A stretch of DNA of 64,000 nucleotides, from positions 37,002,201 to 37,066,200 of the forward strand of contig CM034548.1 in NCBI GenBank assembly GCA_020055645.1. Reading direction: 5' to 3'. Numbering within the stretch: the stretch's first letter is position 1; every line of letters starts with the position of its first letter. The notes beneath the pieces are model-generated. The model was not told the DNA's origin. It saw only the letters and a list, made by a program, of their open reading frames with translations, and made no database searches. The position numbers and the translations under genes were made by a program. Below, piece after piece: positions 24,061 through 37,409 of this stretch. This DNA is from Tomocerus qinae. Lineage: Eukaryota; Arthropoda; Collembola; Entomobryomorpha; Tomoceridae.

Positions 24061-26803
24061 ATGGTACTTTCTCAGAAGCAAAGGGAGGAGTTGTAAGTCG
24101 ATTTAATGTTCTAAAATAAATTTTACTTTACTTTATTATTTTATATTCTTATGTCTTAGTGGTTAACATTTACGTCTGGCTTGACTAAGAATACCGAATT
24201 TTGGTTGCATTTTACAGAAATCGAGCTATTGCTGATTATATGAGTGCAAGTGGCTATCATGAATCAGTTGAAATATTTAAGAAGGAATCGGACATTCCCG
24301 GTGAAATGGAAAAGAAATTCTCTGGTCTTTTAGAGAAAAAATGGACTTCTGTAATCCGCCTACAGAAGAAGGTAAAACTCGGGAGTTTTGTCACAGTAAA
24401 TCTTTTAAGCGGATACAATAATTTGCGTTGACATTAATAACAGATTACCATCTTATTCAGTTTCTTTATTCTTATTCAGTCTCAATTTTCAATTTCCATC
24501 CCTCGAAAACCCAAGTAGCACAAAGTGATTTTCAATATCACAATTACGGAAGTAATGCTGGCTGCATTACTATATTTCAGTTATAGTAAAATAAAACGCA
24601 TGTACTTTAACTTATTTTCAAGTACAAGTGTAAAGTTTAATGACTTGTACGTGTTTTACAACTAGTAAGAGTAAAAGGTTAACGATTAAGTAATGATGTG
24701 GTTGTACAAAACTACTATAAACATTTTGACAATAGAATTCATTGCATTAGTTCACTAATACTAGTACTAGTAGTTAATCTAATTTACTCTTTATCAACTT
24801 TGATGTACTAAGTTATATTAAAAGTTATATCCTAAGTTATTTATGGCTTAAAACTGACATTTATAGCTTAGCTCGTGTTTCGCACTCAGGATAGTCGTCG
24901 GTGACTCTAACTCATATAATAATTGTCATTTTTTGCAAATTATGTCACTAATTCAATGTTATTGCATTGTTTAGGTGATGGAACTAGAGTCGAAACTATC
25001 GGAAGTCGAGAAAGAGTATTTGTCTGGAGCCCCAACACGAGAGAAGAGATCACCAGCTGATTGGATTCCACGCCCTCCTGAAAAGTTTATGCTTCGTGGC
25101 CACCGAGCTCCGATTAATCGTGTAGCTTTCCATCCTGTCTATTCTTTGTTGGCAACTGCATCAGAAGATGCTACTATTCGAATCTGGGATTTTGACACCG
25201 GGGATCATGAAAAGACTCTGAAAGGACACACAGATTCTGTTCAAGATGTGGCTTTCGATCACACAGGAAAGTGGTTAGGTAAGCTAGTGACCGATGTTGT
25301 TGTGATTGTGATTTAAGTTTAACTAACTTGAATGTGTTACTAACTAATTAGGACTACTTTCTCGTATTGTTTTTCCCATCCCTTGTTGAAAAGGTTAATC
25401 ACGGATATTAAAGCAACATCAAACCTTTGTAGGCATCAAGTTGATAATTTAATATCTTTTACTTTTTAAACTAAAGGCATAATTGTTACGAATTATATTC
25501 CACATACGTATTCAATTATTTTAGTATTTTTTGATGTTGAAAATGAACCACAGAGTTAGTGTTATTTAGTGTTATTGTGCTTACAGCTGATCTATGCCTA
25601 AATATAGTATTAATTGTGGGACCCGTATTTAAATAACAATGTATAAATTAAATAATAATGTTCAATACTTAATATTTAGTTGTCATTGGTTTTAATTTTT
25701 TAACCTTTTAAAATTAATTTTTTTCCTAATGAAAACCTTCAAATATCTTCACAAAATAGTAATCTGTCAACACTAATGTAATGTTTGGTGTGTTTGCAGC
25801 GTCCTGTAGCGCAGATATGTCTATAAAGTTATGGGACATCACAACATACGACTGTGTCAAAACTCTCCGTGGTCATGATCACAATGTCTCAAGCGTTGCC
25901 TTTCTTCCCTCGGGTGATTATCTTGTGTCCTCGTCCCGAGACAAATCCATTAAACTTTGGGAAATCTCAACAGGCTACTGTGTTCGAACCTTTGTCGGAC
26001 ATCGAGAATGGATAAGGATGGTTAAGCCGAATCCCGATGGCAGCCTCCTTGCGTCATGTTCTAATGATCAAACTGTGAGAATCTGGGTTACTAACAGCAA
26101 GGAGTGTAAGGTAAGTGTCGATTGTAGTTCAACTCAAAACAAAATTGTGTTCATAATACTAAATTAAATCTTTTTAAATGCTATAAATTGTAGTTTCCTT
26201 ACTAAAATCTGGTTATTTTTAGGCGGAGCTACGAGATCACGATCATGTAGTCGAGTGCATTGCCTGGGCACCCGAGTCTGCAGCAGAGCCCATTTGTGAA
26301 GGGTCAGACAACAAAAAATCAACTGGACCGTTTCTCGCGTCTGGAAGTCGAGATAAGGTAATTAATTAATCAATTACTTGTATTTCAGCATAGCTAGAAT
26401 TCATTTCTGCAGTTTGGACATTATATAAATGTAATTTATTCAAACAGACTATTAGAATCTGGGATATTGGAACCAATACTTGTGTTGTTGTTCTCGTGGG
26501 GCATGACAATTGGGTGCGCGGCTTAGTATTTCACCCTGGGGGCAAATATTTACTTTCTGCTAGCGATGATAAGACGTTGCGAGTGTGGGAGCTCGCAAAT
26601 AAACGGTGCAGTAAAGTTCTGGAAGCTCATTCTCATTTTTGTACTTCCGTAGGTAAGTGTGTTTTAATTAAAAATATATATTAGTTTCGTAAACAGGGAA
26701 TTATAGCTAATTTTGATATTTTTTATCAGATTTTCATCGTATGCATCCATTTGTTGTTACTGGAAGTGTGGATCAGACTGTAAAAGTGTGGGAATGCCGT
26801 TAG
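24061..26803 (+). CDS. Lis-1: Lis-1 (PAFAH1B1), dynein regulator, complete
   Basis: Lis-1 binds the cytoplasmic dynein motor and its partner NudE and is needed for nuclear migration, spindle positioning and neuronal transport (known for the family). Seven exons: 24061-24092, 24218-24371, 24975-25278, 25800-26110, 26223-26357, 26448-26652 and 26730-26803 (TAG). All are GT-AG, in phase, 1215 bp, 404 aa against about 410 in vertebrates. The product starts [11 protein letters not shown]. The LisH motif follows in exon 2 ([12 protein letters not shown]), then [12 protein letters not shown] and a short coiled coil across the exon 2/3 join. Seven WD40 repeats follow, each with a GH and a W-D/E pair: GHRAP, GHTDS, GHDHN, GHREW, DHDHV, GHDNW and AHSHF. 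It ends in [11 protein letters not shown], the family signature. The segment between repeats 5a and 5b ([10 protein letters not shown]) corresponds to the variable loop of other Lis-1 proteins. Confidence 0.98.
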
Positions 26804-27150
26804 TTTTATCCCGATCGGTTTTACAAGCAGAATTTATAAATATCCTAAGTTATTTCGTCAAATTGAAACTAGATGTAATGATTATAGCATGTAGCTACAG
26901 CATAACTGAAACATTATACCTATATAAAATATAAACATATAGTTCGCATGTAATTTAACTTGTTATATTGCTACATATTAGCGAGTTAGATGTTTAAGTA
27001 TAGAAGCAGCTGTTTCTTGATTGGCAAATGTAAGTTAAAATCCGCGATGTTTTTAAATAGAATTTTGCACTTCGTTTTCTTGGTTGTAAATTGTATTGTC
27101 TTTACATGAATATCTTTAAAGCTTAATAAACCAGTATTTTGTCAGATTTG
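26804..27150 (+). other. Lis-1 3' UTR
   Basis: AT-rich sequence after the Lis-1 stop codon. It contains no open frame of note and leads to the polyadenylation hexamer at 27125. The exact cleavage site is not visible. Confidence 0.6.
27125..27130 (+). terminator. AATAAA polyadenylation signal of Lis-1
   Basis: Canonical hexamer about 320 bp after the Lis-1 stop codon, followed within 60 bp by a GT-rich stretch (GGTTTTTGGTTTATGG type), as expected for a downstream element. Confidence 0.6.
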
Positions 27151-30100
27151 GCTTTTGGCAGGGGTTTTTGGTTTATGGTCAATCGATCACACTTGTAAAT
27201 ACGAACATCGTTGTAATGTAAAAAAAATGACTGCTATTAACATACCGTTCACTCTCTGCGTACGCATATAGGAAATGATTATTTAAGCAGATACAAAATA
27301 TCTCTCTACGACCAACTTTACTTCCAGACGTATTCCTCAAGTCATTTTCTATGGGAAGTTGCTGATTTATATTCTATTGCTTTTAATATTTACACGAGGA
27401 AGTAGTTGCATTCTCCACATTTGAGTACAGTTGTCCAAAAGTCATTAAAATTATAAACATGCGAAATACAAAGTGTGTTTATGTATTAGGGACGACATCA
27501 TTTTTAGCAGAATTGGTTACGAATTAATTTTATTGGTGACAATTGGCCATAACTTTAGCAACGAAGGACAAATTTGTTGGAAATGTAAAATCAGTGGTAG
27601 CTACGTGTGCTACGTTTTACTTGTTCGCTTCATGTAAAACAACAATGAATTCTCCTTAATTCCGAAACTGTTAAAATAGTACTTGCCTATTCCATTTTTA
27701 AACTACAGATATAGTAATGAATACAATAATTTTGTTTTGATAGGAAGTTTAGGCATTGCTGAAGGCATCATGTATGAATGTGAGTAGAATCTTTTTACTT
27801 TTACAATTGGTACATTAATTACATTGCAACATGCAGTCCAACAAAGGTACTGAGTACTGATACTGGTTCACTATTTGCCTTTAGCTAAAGAAGATAGAAA
27901 TAAGGGTATTGACGTATCCCATAATATAATTATTTGATACAGAAATATGAGTACTCTTATAGTCATCTACTAATAGAAATTGAATTCGATAATAATATTA
28001 CTAATTAATGTAGTTGTATTAGCTTCTAATGTAGAATTGTGTATTGTATGCTGCCTTTAATAATTTGTTAACATTTTATGGGGAATTGTTTCTAAAAATT
28101 ACTAATTACGTTGACAATAAGTGTAGATGAAGTAGGTGACTTCTAAAAAATAAATGTAAAAAAACGTTGATGCTAACGTTATACTTTTGTATAGTACCTA
28201 CAGCAGGTGGTTCTTTTCACAAGCGTAATAATAAGAGCGTACTAACCGCTATCTTTTTGCGTAGCAACGCTAACGCTTCTTTTTGTGATGATAGGTTTAT
28301 TTTACAAAAAATAATGTGGTTTAAGGAATATCTACTTAAAAAAACGAATGCTTTGATTCTTTACGATTACCTACCTATACTAAACGTTGCAGTTGTAAAC
28401 ACAATGCTTATTATACAGAAACATTAATAACAAAAGTATTTATGTGTGCACTGGATGCTGTGTGAATGCATGTATACCTGTTACTGTTTAGTTTCAAGAC
28501 TATGAAATGTAAATTAGCATCTTTTTTATTTATAACTGGTATGATATGATTATAATTATCGATAAAAATAGTAAATAAGATTTAAAATAAATATTATGGA
28601 TCTCTCTTGTGTTTAATGCACACTGTAAAAACAATCAACACTAGTGTAATTTTGTTTAATACAGCATTATAAGAACCCCTACACAGTAGCTAACGATCAT
28701 GATAGTTTTAAGTTCTTTATTGCATAGGTATTTGTACGATCCGGTCGTGAGTTGGTCCAAAGACAACAGGTTAAGAATAAAAAATAATAGCTAATTGTAA
28801 CGAGGACGTCTGAAAATGACAAAGTCAACTATAACTACGTGTGTATTTATAATCCATCATTCACAAAATAGAGCTACTATATAAGCGCTGTATGTCACAT
28901 CTAACTGAAAATAAGGTACTTATAATATTGTGAGAAAACAAATCGCAAATAACTATAAAAATTGATGTTACTGTTTGCACATAAATAGAATGTACTCTAT
29001 TAGATCCGTATGTTCTCATCACACCGGTCTATGTGAACAATGAGAAACCATTGGTGAAGAAATTAAAAATGTTATTTATGCTGCCTACGACTTGTTAACT
29101 TCATAACACGCTAACAACGATTAGTGTCATGTCAATATCTACATTTTGCTATAATACTTAAATTATTTGTAGCGATAAAACGTGTATCGATATGGAATAT
29201 ACTGTATCTGCTTCGCTCTTCCGTTTAAGAATTAGTTCTACTATGTAAATGTATTAAGTTCATATTTCTACGGAATTACTTTCAATTTTTTGAAATCCGA
29301 GTTACATTTCTGTTTAGTTGCTATTAGCATAAATTATAAATATGACATGTGAATTGCTGAAAAATAAATTTTTCTAGTGTGGAGTGGACTGGAATTCAAA
29401 GAGTAATTCAATACATCTGACTATGTTATTTTCATGAAGCTCTCCCATCATTCAAATTGGGTTGCACTATATACACGAATTATAATCATCATTCAGGAAT
29501 TATTTACGCATTTAGTGGCTCCCCTGATAAATCGAAAAACTATGATACATATAATATAGTTCAAAATACAACACAATACCATAATGACAATTATAAGCAT
29601 ACCTGCTTATTGTTTGGATTAGTAGATATTATGTCTTTAAGTGAATGCTTAATAGAAGTTCTCTTACAAATTAATCAGGGATTTATTTGCAAATACAAAT
29701 CTGATTAAAATAAATTATGAGATACTCCAAAGAAAGGGGTCTTTAACAGTATTTAATTTATTTAAGTACTTATTTTAATATCTTTAATTTTAGAACATCT
29801 TTTGAGCAATGCATCTCTGAAGTGACACAAATGCCTTTCTAGGAACACTAGGAAGGAAGTTGTTATACTTATATTAAATAAATAAATAAATAAATACGCA
29901 ATTGTCTTGTAACATCTGTAATGTTATCTTATAATGTATCGAAGCTACTTTAATAATAAAAACACATGATTTAGACAATAATTGAATGAAGATATAAGAC
30001 AAATATTTTATGGTCCTATACTTAAACGTTGTTTCCTATGCTATTACTATTATAATATATACAATGAAGACAATTCTCCCAAACTATACATTAGATGATT

Positions 30101-32880
30101 TAACTGAAATCCAGTTTGAGGAGTAGCTTTGTTCATTTATAATCTCTATTGGCCCAAATTATTTTTATAAGAATTTTAAAATTGAAAAATGACGTATTTG
30201 AAATTTTTTTTACAGATTTATAATAATATAGCTTCAAAATTCAGTTGATGAGTTTTAATAGTGTGACTATTTGTTTACGAGGCCAGATAAAAAGAAGATA
30301 TTTTATATTCTCCTCCATTTCACAATTTTTATTAATTAAAATTTTCTTTTAAAAATCGGATTTTATACTAGCAATCGAACTTGAAGCCCAAAAGTATTTG
30401 TTTTAAGACATGCCTTGAATATTGAAAATTTTTGGAAAAATTTAAAATGCATCAAAACAATTAATTTTGGTTTTTAGATATAGTAATACAAAAGCCAATT
30501 TTTGAGAACAGCTTGATATCAATCGGGAAAACCTGTGACCTGGTCGGAGGATTCTGCTAATGCATGCTGGTAGCATAAAGCATAATATACTACATGAAAA
30601 TGTACAGTGTGCACAGTAAGCAGTCTACTATCTACTCTACTGTACAATATGTATATGTAATATGTATAATATGTCTACTGTATAATATATGTAATTGACA
30701 ATCAGGTCAATCACCATTCCAGCTATGCGGTAATGGCCATTCATTTCTTACTTATTATCTTCTTTTGGCATTAAACTTGTAACTAGGGATACAACTTATC
30801 AAAAATGTATTTTCCTAACAACATGATATTATGATATATAAACATGCAATGTTACACTTTAACTCGGAATATGTTAATGCTGGCAAGATTTAGAACATAA
30901 AATGCATTTTTGCTGCAATATTTCATGAAAAACCAGTATTCTTACTTTCTAGCAGTAAACTGCATTTTGGGTGTCAAATTTAATTGCAATATTCAGTAAA
31001 TCAAAAATATGATAAAGTTATTAACTAGAATGCTATTTTTAATTCCTTCAGGTAATAAAATGGGAATCGATTTCCTGTGGGTTGAGCCACATTTTCATGA
31101 CAGTAATCATGACTATTTTTTAATTTCCAAATTTAATAAACAATTAAGTTTTATTAGTTGGAAACTAAAAATATGAACAGTTTTTAGTTCTCAAGTATTC
31201 CCAACTATGAAAAATTTGTCATATACTAATAATAAAAGTCTTTAATAAAACGCAATTAACTTTTAAAAGCAGCGTGATATATCGATGGTAATGTAACCTG
31301 TAAAATTTACTGATATTAAACAAGGAATGATCATGACTTCGTTTATATGATACTTATCCAGCCACATTTGCCAAGTTGTTATGTTGTAATTTGTAGAATT
31401 ATGTATTTATTTAAATATACCTACTGCTATACATAAATTAAAATGTCGATACAGCTAAATATTATAATGGGTAATATAAAAATACAAACTACGAATCGAT
31501 TGGAATTGGAGATATATGCAAGAAATTAGACGCAGTCTTCGGCATCATTATACTAGCCAAATAGATGAAGTATAGTATAGACTGAGTGCTCCTGCTAACT
31601 GACACACATTGCATTACTAGACCGTCACGTACAATATAGAAACTCCAAGAAAAGAGGAATGATTCAATTGTAATACTTGTGTGACGAAATTGCGACGTGC
31701 TTGCACTTTTGCTTTCGAAACATTTCTGCATTATCAAAAACGTATGAGGACAATAAAATAATATTGCTGATATATTTTGCATATAAACGGCCAAATTATG
31801 TATTAATGTGACTGCACTGTAGAACTCAAAAATGCATGCTGTGATTTCGGATAGTACGATCTAAATGGAAGTCATATTCAGTAATTTAAAAATAATTAAT
31901 GTTAACTATTCAGCAAGTTTCCAGGTTGTTTTGACATTTTTCTGTTATTTTACAGCTAAATTTGATAGATTTGATTGGATAAAAAATTAGTCGGTAGTTT
32001 CTCATTGACAGACAAAATTTCCTAACGAGTTACAAAAATCGATGTCTTACTAACATAGTTCATCACAATATTCCTTTAAATGCAAATGTCATTTCATTTT
32101 GGTACCAGATTACGTAGTATCCAATTTGCAAGAATCTACATACTTGTGAATTTATCTTCTGCAAATTTAAATCTTGTGCATCTAAATTCCAAGAAAAGAG
32201 AAAATTTTTGTGCGCATTGCGCAGAATACCAATAGAAATCGGTAAGATGGTTCATCATGCCGTGTATACAAATATGTTGGTCGTAAATTGGGAGTTAGTT
32301 CTCTTTTATAATTCTACTGATTAATCTACATGCAAATAAAACCAATCTTAACTGGTTTTATCCACTCATTTATAATAATTTGAATTAAATCGTCGCCTTT
32401 GTTGATATCTTTATGAAAAGTTGTATAACGATGGTTGTTGGACGTCGCAGTAGATATGGTGCGGTTCCGTGACTCGTGTGGAATTGGTATGGTGGTGGTA
32501 TGGGTATAATATAGTAGTAATGTCTATAGTGTCTGCTTGAGCCGAGATGCACACTTATGCCAAAGTGAAACCGTGCAAAAATAAAATAAGCACAAGACAT
32601 CATCTGAAGAGGATGACATCAGCGTGTGTGTTTATCCATGGCCTGCCAGTTGTTTATTTGGGCTTGTGCCTATGCAATGCCATGCCTGCCCAGCCTAGTC
32701 TAGCACAGCAACCAACATAAATAATTCTGCTTTGTAATGGCAATGGCAATCCCTTTAACTCAAACTTGAGACTTTAACCAACCTTCTATGCACTAACTTT
32801 TCACTTCTATCACTTTCGGTAGAGATTGTGAAGAGGCATCAACGAAACACTATTCACACTGAAAGGCTACACACGCAAAC
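27151..32880. other. intergenic, no gene recognised
   Basis: About 5.7 kb of AT-rich sequence. The largest open frames (86 codons at 28167, 101 codons minus at 31489-31794) have no recognisable domain, no coding-like composition and no good flanking splice sites. A short (AAAT)n microsatellite sits at 29874-29895. Confidence 0.6.
29874..29895. repeat. (AAAT)n microsatellite
   Basis: About five consecutive AAAT units. No other feature attaches to it. Confidence 0.8.
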
Positions 32881-33268
32881 AAATCTCGTTTGCAACGATA
32901 CATAAATAATACGTGCACCTATAGATATACAGATTGGGTTACAGTACGAGGTGCTGTCTGTCTTACGCTTTAGCATACATAATATTATTATCGGACGAGA
33001 TCAGTTTCATTACCGATACAGATTACAAGATCGCATAACGACGTGCACAGTAGTTGTAGGCAAGCGGAGCCAAGTTTCTTTTAACAAGTACAGAACTAGA
33101 GACAGCCAGAAGACAGGGCAGAGCAAACGAGACAGAGAGCGATTTAAAATCTCTGTCAGCAAGTGAAGAAGCTGCAATTTATTCATACGAGTGATTCTCA
33201 GTTATTTATTATTATTATTAACACTAATTTCTTCTCCCAAACTTTTACATCTATTATAATACTATTCA
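32880..33268 (+). promoter_or_regulatory. probable 5' UTR / promoter-proximal region of the gene starting at 33269
   Basis: The stretch before the ATG at 33269 is less AT-rich than its surroundings and purine-rich (for example the AGACAGCCAGAAGACAGGGC region near 33098), as is common for transcribed leader sequence. An open frame at 32951-33166 crosses it but lacks protein-like character. No transcription start could be fixed. Confidence 0.35.
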
Positions 33269-33727
33269 ATGGTGGAAAAATCAGAGGAAAAACTGGCGTC
33301 TGTTAATACCAGCACTGGAAGCAGCATCTCACCAGCTAACAATCCTCAACATCAACCTGTGCCCAAACAAACTTCCATAGACACCAAACAAACTAGCCCT
33401 CCCTTCAGAAAAAATATTGCCTGTCCCAAAGTTTTTCATTCACAACAGAATTCGAGCCCATCACAAAGTGTTTTCCATCAAGACCCAGATCAATCTCATT
33501 GGGAACTCTATCGAGAGAACGGTCGAAATCCCTTTTCCCACAATCTGGACACAGAGGAAGGGGAGGACCAGTCCACCGTTATAGTTCCAGATCCTGTGTC
33601 AGTGGCTGCTGCTATTGCGGCTCTAGAGCATTCTAACCCTAATTCTCCCAAAAAGTCACCGTTGAAAATGGGAAATTCCTGCTCTTACAACCTTAAACAC
33701 ATACCTCATCATCAGCAGCAATCCAAG
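33269..33727 (+). CDS. first coding exon of an unrecognised gene
   Basis: Open from ATG 33269 for 153 codons to a possible donor AAG|GTTAAA after 33727 (phase 0). A second phase-0 donor choice, AAC|GTATTT, lies 32 bp on; the frame closes at 33769. The peptide is Ser/Pro/Gln/Asn-rich with basic patches and looks disordered. It includes a short Ala-rich helix-prone stretch (VSVAAAIAALEHSN) and SPKK/SPLK sites. The composition is clearly protein-like (few rare codons, higher GC than flanks), unlike the random frames around it. I do not recognise the family. The gene must continue downstream through a long intron. Confidence 0.65.
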
Positions 33728-33769
33728 GTTAAAAAACCATCTCTATCAATTACCTTAACGTATTTTTGA

Positions 33770-36700
33770 AGAATTAGTTATTCAAATTTATCCAGAATGC
33801 CTACATGAAATCATTTAAAATTGTATATTTTGCATATACTTCTGTTACACGGGAAAAATGCTACAATCATTTACGGCCAAAATACATACAAGTGCCACCG
33901 CATCATAGAAATATTTTTCCTGGAATGACGTCAGACTAGTAACTTAATACCAACTTTTCGTATCAGCTTTATAAATCTTAGCCAAATATTAAATATTAGG
34001 TTTTGCTTTATATGCAGTTGGAGGTTATAAATATTATCCTGAATATAATACTATCATACATAAGCGGACTCCAAAGGTGATAATCATGTTAAAATATCAA
34101 CTTGCCTCTAAAACTTTATTTTCTTTAGTAAATACAACCATTTATGTCACAGAAAAAAATTAATCCTGCATAAAATAACTTGCAATTATTGCCGTGTATG
34201 TGGCATTAATTAAATTTTTAATTTATAATTTTTGTATCAATAAGTGCTAATATTTAAAAGGTGTGTCAACACAAGTGGTAGAATTTTGCTACATTATTTT
34301 GCCTGAAATAAATATTATATATTTTATTTCAGTATTCATTGCAAATGTCAACATCATCTGGATTTAGTTGGTTTCTTCAACAAAATGAGATCATAAAAAA
34401 CTTTAATAAGTTCTAAGCTAAAAGCACATGTTATATAGGATGACTAAGCAGCAAGTCTTTCTCTGAATTCGCATGCTGCTATTAATGATTTTTTCAGGAT
34501 GAATTAAATCAAACATAAAACGTTGAATGTAGCTATACTGATAATAAGAAACAGGTTCTACATGGATAGGCATCTATAATTAATTGAACCGATTGGCGCT
34601 GAGGATCAATCGAGACGGATGAAATTGGTTAATTTTCAAAATTGAAACTGCACGACATGCTTTTTCATTGTCAATGAAATAATGCAGATCTTAATAGTGC
34701 CCTTAGACATAAATGGTCATATATATTTCCCGTAGTGGTATTACAATTTAATAGACGCATGCATCACAATATTCTTGTTACTTACGAGTTACGACCTTAT
34801 TTCGAATGATTGCGTAAGACGTGATTGGCATGAAGGACATTTCCAGAAGCGTACCTAACAGCGTCTTAATACACCTTTAACTTGCTTTATCTGTATAATT
34901 ATATTAACACTTAACACATACTACTTGCCTTGCCTCCCATCTTACATATTCCTCTACAGTAAGGTAGGCATTCGACAGCATTGCAGTTGGAACCTAATGT
35001 CTTAGTTTTAGTATACCCGTACACAAGAAAAAAATGAATGTAACGATACATAATTTAATAAATTAATATTTATTCTCTTGTGTTGCCTAAGTACACGTTA
35101 TGTTAATAGTATCCAGAATCGGTTAGTATGTATGTATTTTCTATGCAACTGCTAACTAGTTCTTGACGCCATCCTCCTATAATTTGCAATAATTCTTATT
35201 GCTTGTGTATTCATATTTTGTTTTAGCTCTTTGAAGTACTGAAGTAATTTTACATAGTATTTTTATCATTTAAGTGACTATCTCGGGTTTATAATTAGCT
35301 GAACTAAACAAACGCGAATCCTAGTTTTACTCTCAATGTTAAAAGTTTTAGGTTCATGTAATATATTTTGTTTGTTTTATTTAATCAGCACGTTATTTCA
35401 ATTACCCCATAAAATACTGTACTGATTGCTGTAAAACAGTTCATTTAATCAAAATAAAATATTCAAATGTTAGATCACCAGATTATTTTCAATAACAAAA
35501 CTACTTGCTTTATCTCTTGTAAATTTCTCAATACATTCTCAACTTATTTATGCATACTCATTACTAGTGATTCGTTTAATTATGTTTTCCATTTCATCAA
35601 TTGCATTGGTTTGAGAATGTACTATTTAAAAGGCTATAAAATTGAAAAGTAATTTTAAATAAGAATTATTTTTTCCATATTTAAAATAAAGTAATTCTCT
35701 TGCGTACGGGATAACAATGTTTCAATCTCAATGTAATTTAGGCACACCTAATGGACAGAAATAATTGACTTTCCTTTAAAATAAAGACAGTTTATAACAC
35801 ACTGTGATTTAGCTGTTGCAACACACTAAGCTAATTTTAACTTTGTTTGTACACTTGAGCAATTTTACATAATGTAAGGCATAAAACTCGTATTGTGTTA
35901 ATGTGTTGCCGATTTATGTTGTTAATACTATATGATTTAATTAAACGTTTACTTTAACATCTTGTATGCAAACAAAGCTTTTATATTGTCTTCGGAATAA
36001 ATAAACAATCCTTGTCAACTGTAAGAAGGTCTTGGAAAAAAATACAGTAATTAGCACCTGAAAGGTAGGATCTGGAAACTTTCCATGCCGCTTTGTATAC
36101 TATTTATTGGCTTTGAAAAGTACGCATGTCGTATTTAAATAAAAATAGTAAGAAATGACAACAATGTAATTTGACATTTGTAAAATAAATTAAGCCAGTA
36201 GCTCATATTTTATTTTTATTACGAAATACTAAAAGCACATTTATCGTCGTCCATCGTGTACTTAATTTCAATCAAATGTTTGGAGAGATTCTCTCTGTGT
36301 TACAATGAAAAAAGTTATTTTGATAGTTCTATTGCATTTTATGACTCATAATATGATGTGAGATCGAGTTTACGTAATTACATATGCAACTACACGATTA
36401 CGGATACTGACTACTGACGTAGGTAAGTTGACTTTGACTAAACTGGAGACTGGGATACAGGAAGGTATACCAAAAAGAGGAACACGAATAATATCAACCT
36501 ATATTGTAGCAGGTAACTCACATTCACACTTCACTTCAGGAGTGGCATTATTAGATAGGAAAAGTCTTCACATGTATTGAAAACAATAGAATGAGAAATG
36601 AGATTCAGAGTCATGCAAACAATGTTAGCCTTCCAGAAAGTTTTCATTGTTCGCCTAAGAAGTACGTGCACTATGCCCCCAATAAATTGCAATAATCTGA

Positions 36701-37035
36701 GACCGACAGAACCGGATGCTGAATATTGCAATTATTTTAAGATCGTTTTGTTTATTTGTCGCATAGGCAAAACAACATTTGGAATTAAAACTGCAGATAA
36801 AGCGGGCATTAAATGAGGGGTGGTGTGAGAATTTCGAACGTATATCTTTTTGGAAATCGGATGAATGCAGAGTAATATGGCTTTCAGTTTCGAGGTGTTT
36901 AAAATTAGCATGGAAGTCCAAAAGCATTAAAAATTTAATTTGAAATTTAAATTAAGTAGAATGATTAGTAAATTTTAATTTAAATAGAATTATTATTAAA
37001 ATTAAATAAAAATTATTTGAGTAGATTGTAAATAT
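33770..37035. other. intronic or intergenic, no gene recognised
   Basis: AT-rich sequence, perhaps the first intron of the gene at 33269. Only short unsupported frames are present, such as 36531-36731 minus and 36598-36816 plus, which overlap on opposite strands. Confidence 0.55.
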
Positions 37036-37061
37036 ATATGTTAACGGCAATAAGTAAATTC

Positions 37062-37220
37062 AGGCATTAAGCTTAATGCCTAGGCATTAAGCTTAATGCC
37101 TAGGCAATAAGCTTAATGCCTAAAAATGCCCGGCATTAAGCTTAATGCCTAGTCTTTAAGCTTAAAGCCTAGGCATTAAGCCTAATGCCTGAATTTTACT
37201 CGGCATTAAGCTTAATGCCT
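37062..37220. repeat. array of 20-bp palindromes, left arm
   Basis: Seven copies of AGGCATTAAGCTTAATGCCT or variants, at 37062, 37082, 37102, 37131, 37151, 37171 and 37201. The consensus is a perfect palindrome centred on a HindIII site (AAGCTT). The variant at 37151 has changes on both sides of the centre (CTTTAAG and CTTAAAG) that keep the inner symmetry. Confidence 0.92.
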
Positions 37221-37401
37221 GGTCTTATTGCCTGATTTGGGTGGAAGTCAATGTAAACAACAAAAACTTAAGTCTAATATACACAGTCGATGTGTATTTA
37301 TGTAAAATGCAAATGTACACGGTTAGGGTTAGTCATTTAAAACAATATGGGATTTTTAAATGTATTTTAATTTCATAAATTTTACTAATGCTGTGCTGTA
37401 T

Positions 37402-37409
37402 GTTACAAC
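37402..37409. repeat. target site duplication of element A, left copy
   Basis: GTTACAAC, identical to 38114-38121 on the other side of element A. Confidence 0.9.

Noticed and set aside
31489..31794. 101-codon minus-strand frame
   Set aside because: Random-like composition with no domain or splice signals.
37062..37220. CRISPR-like regular repeats
   Set aside because: Units abut without unique spacers, are palindromic, and lie in a eukaryotic inverted-repeat element.
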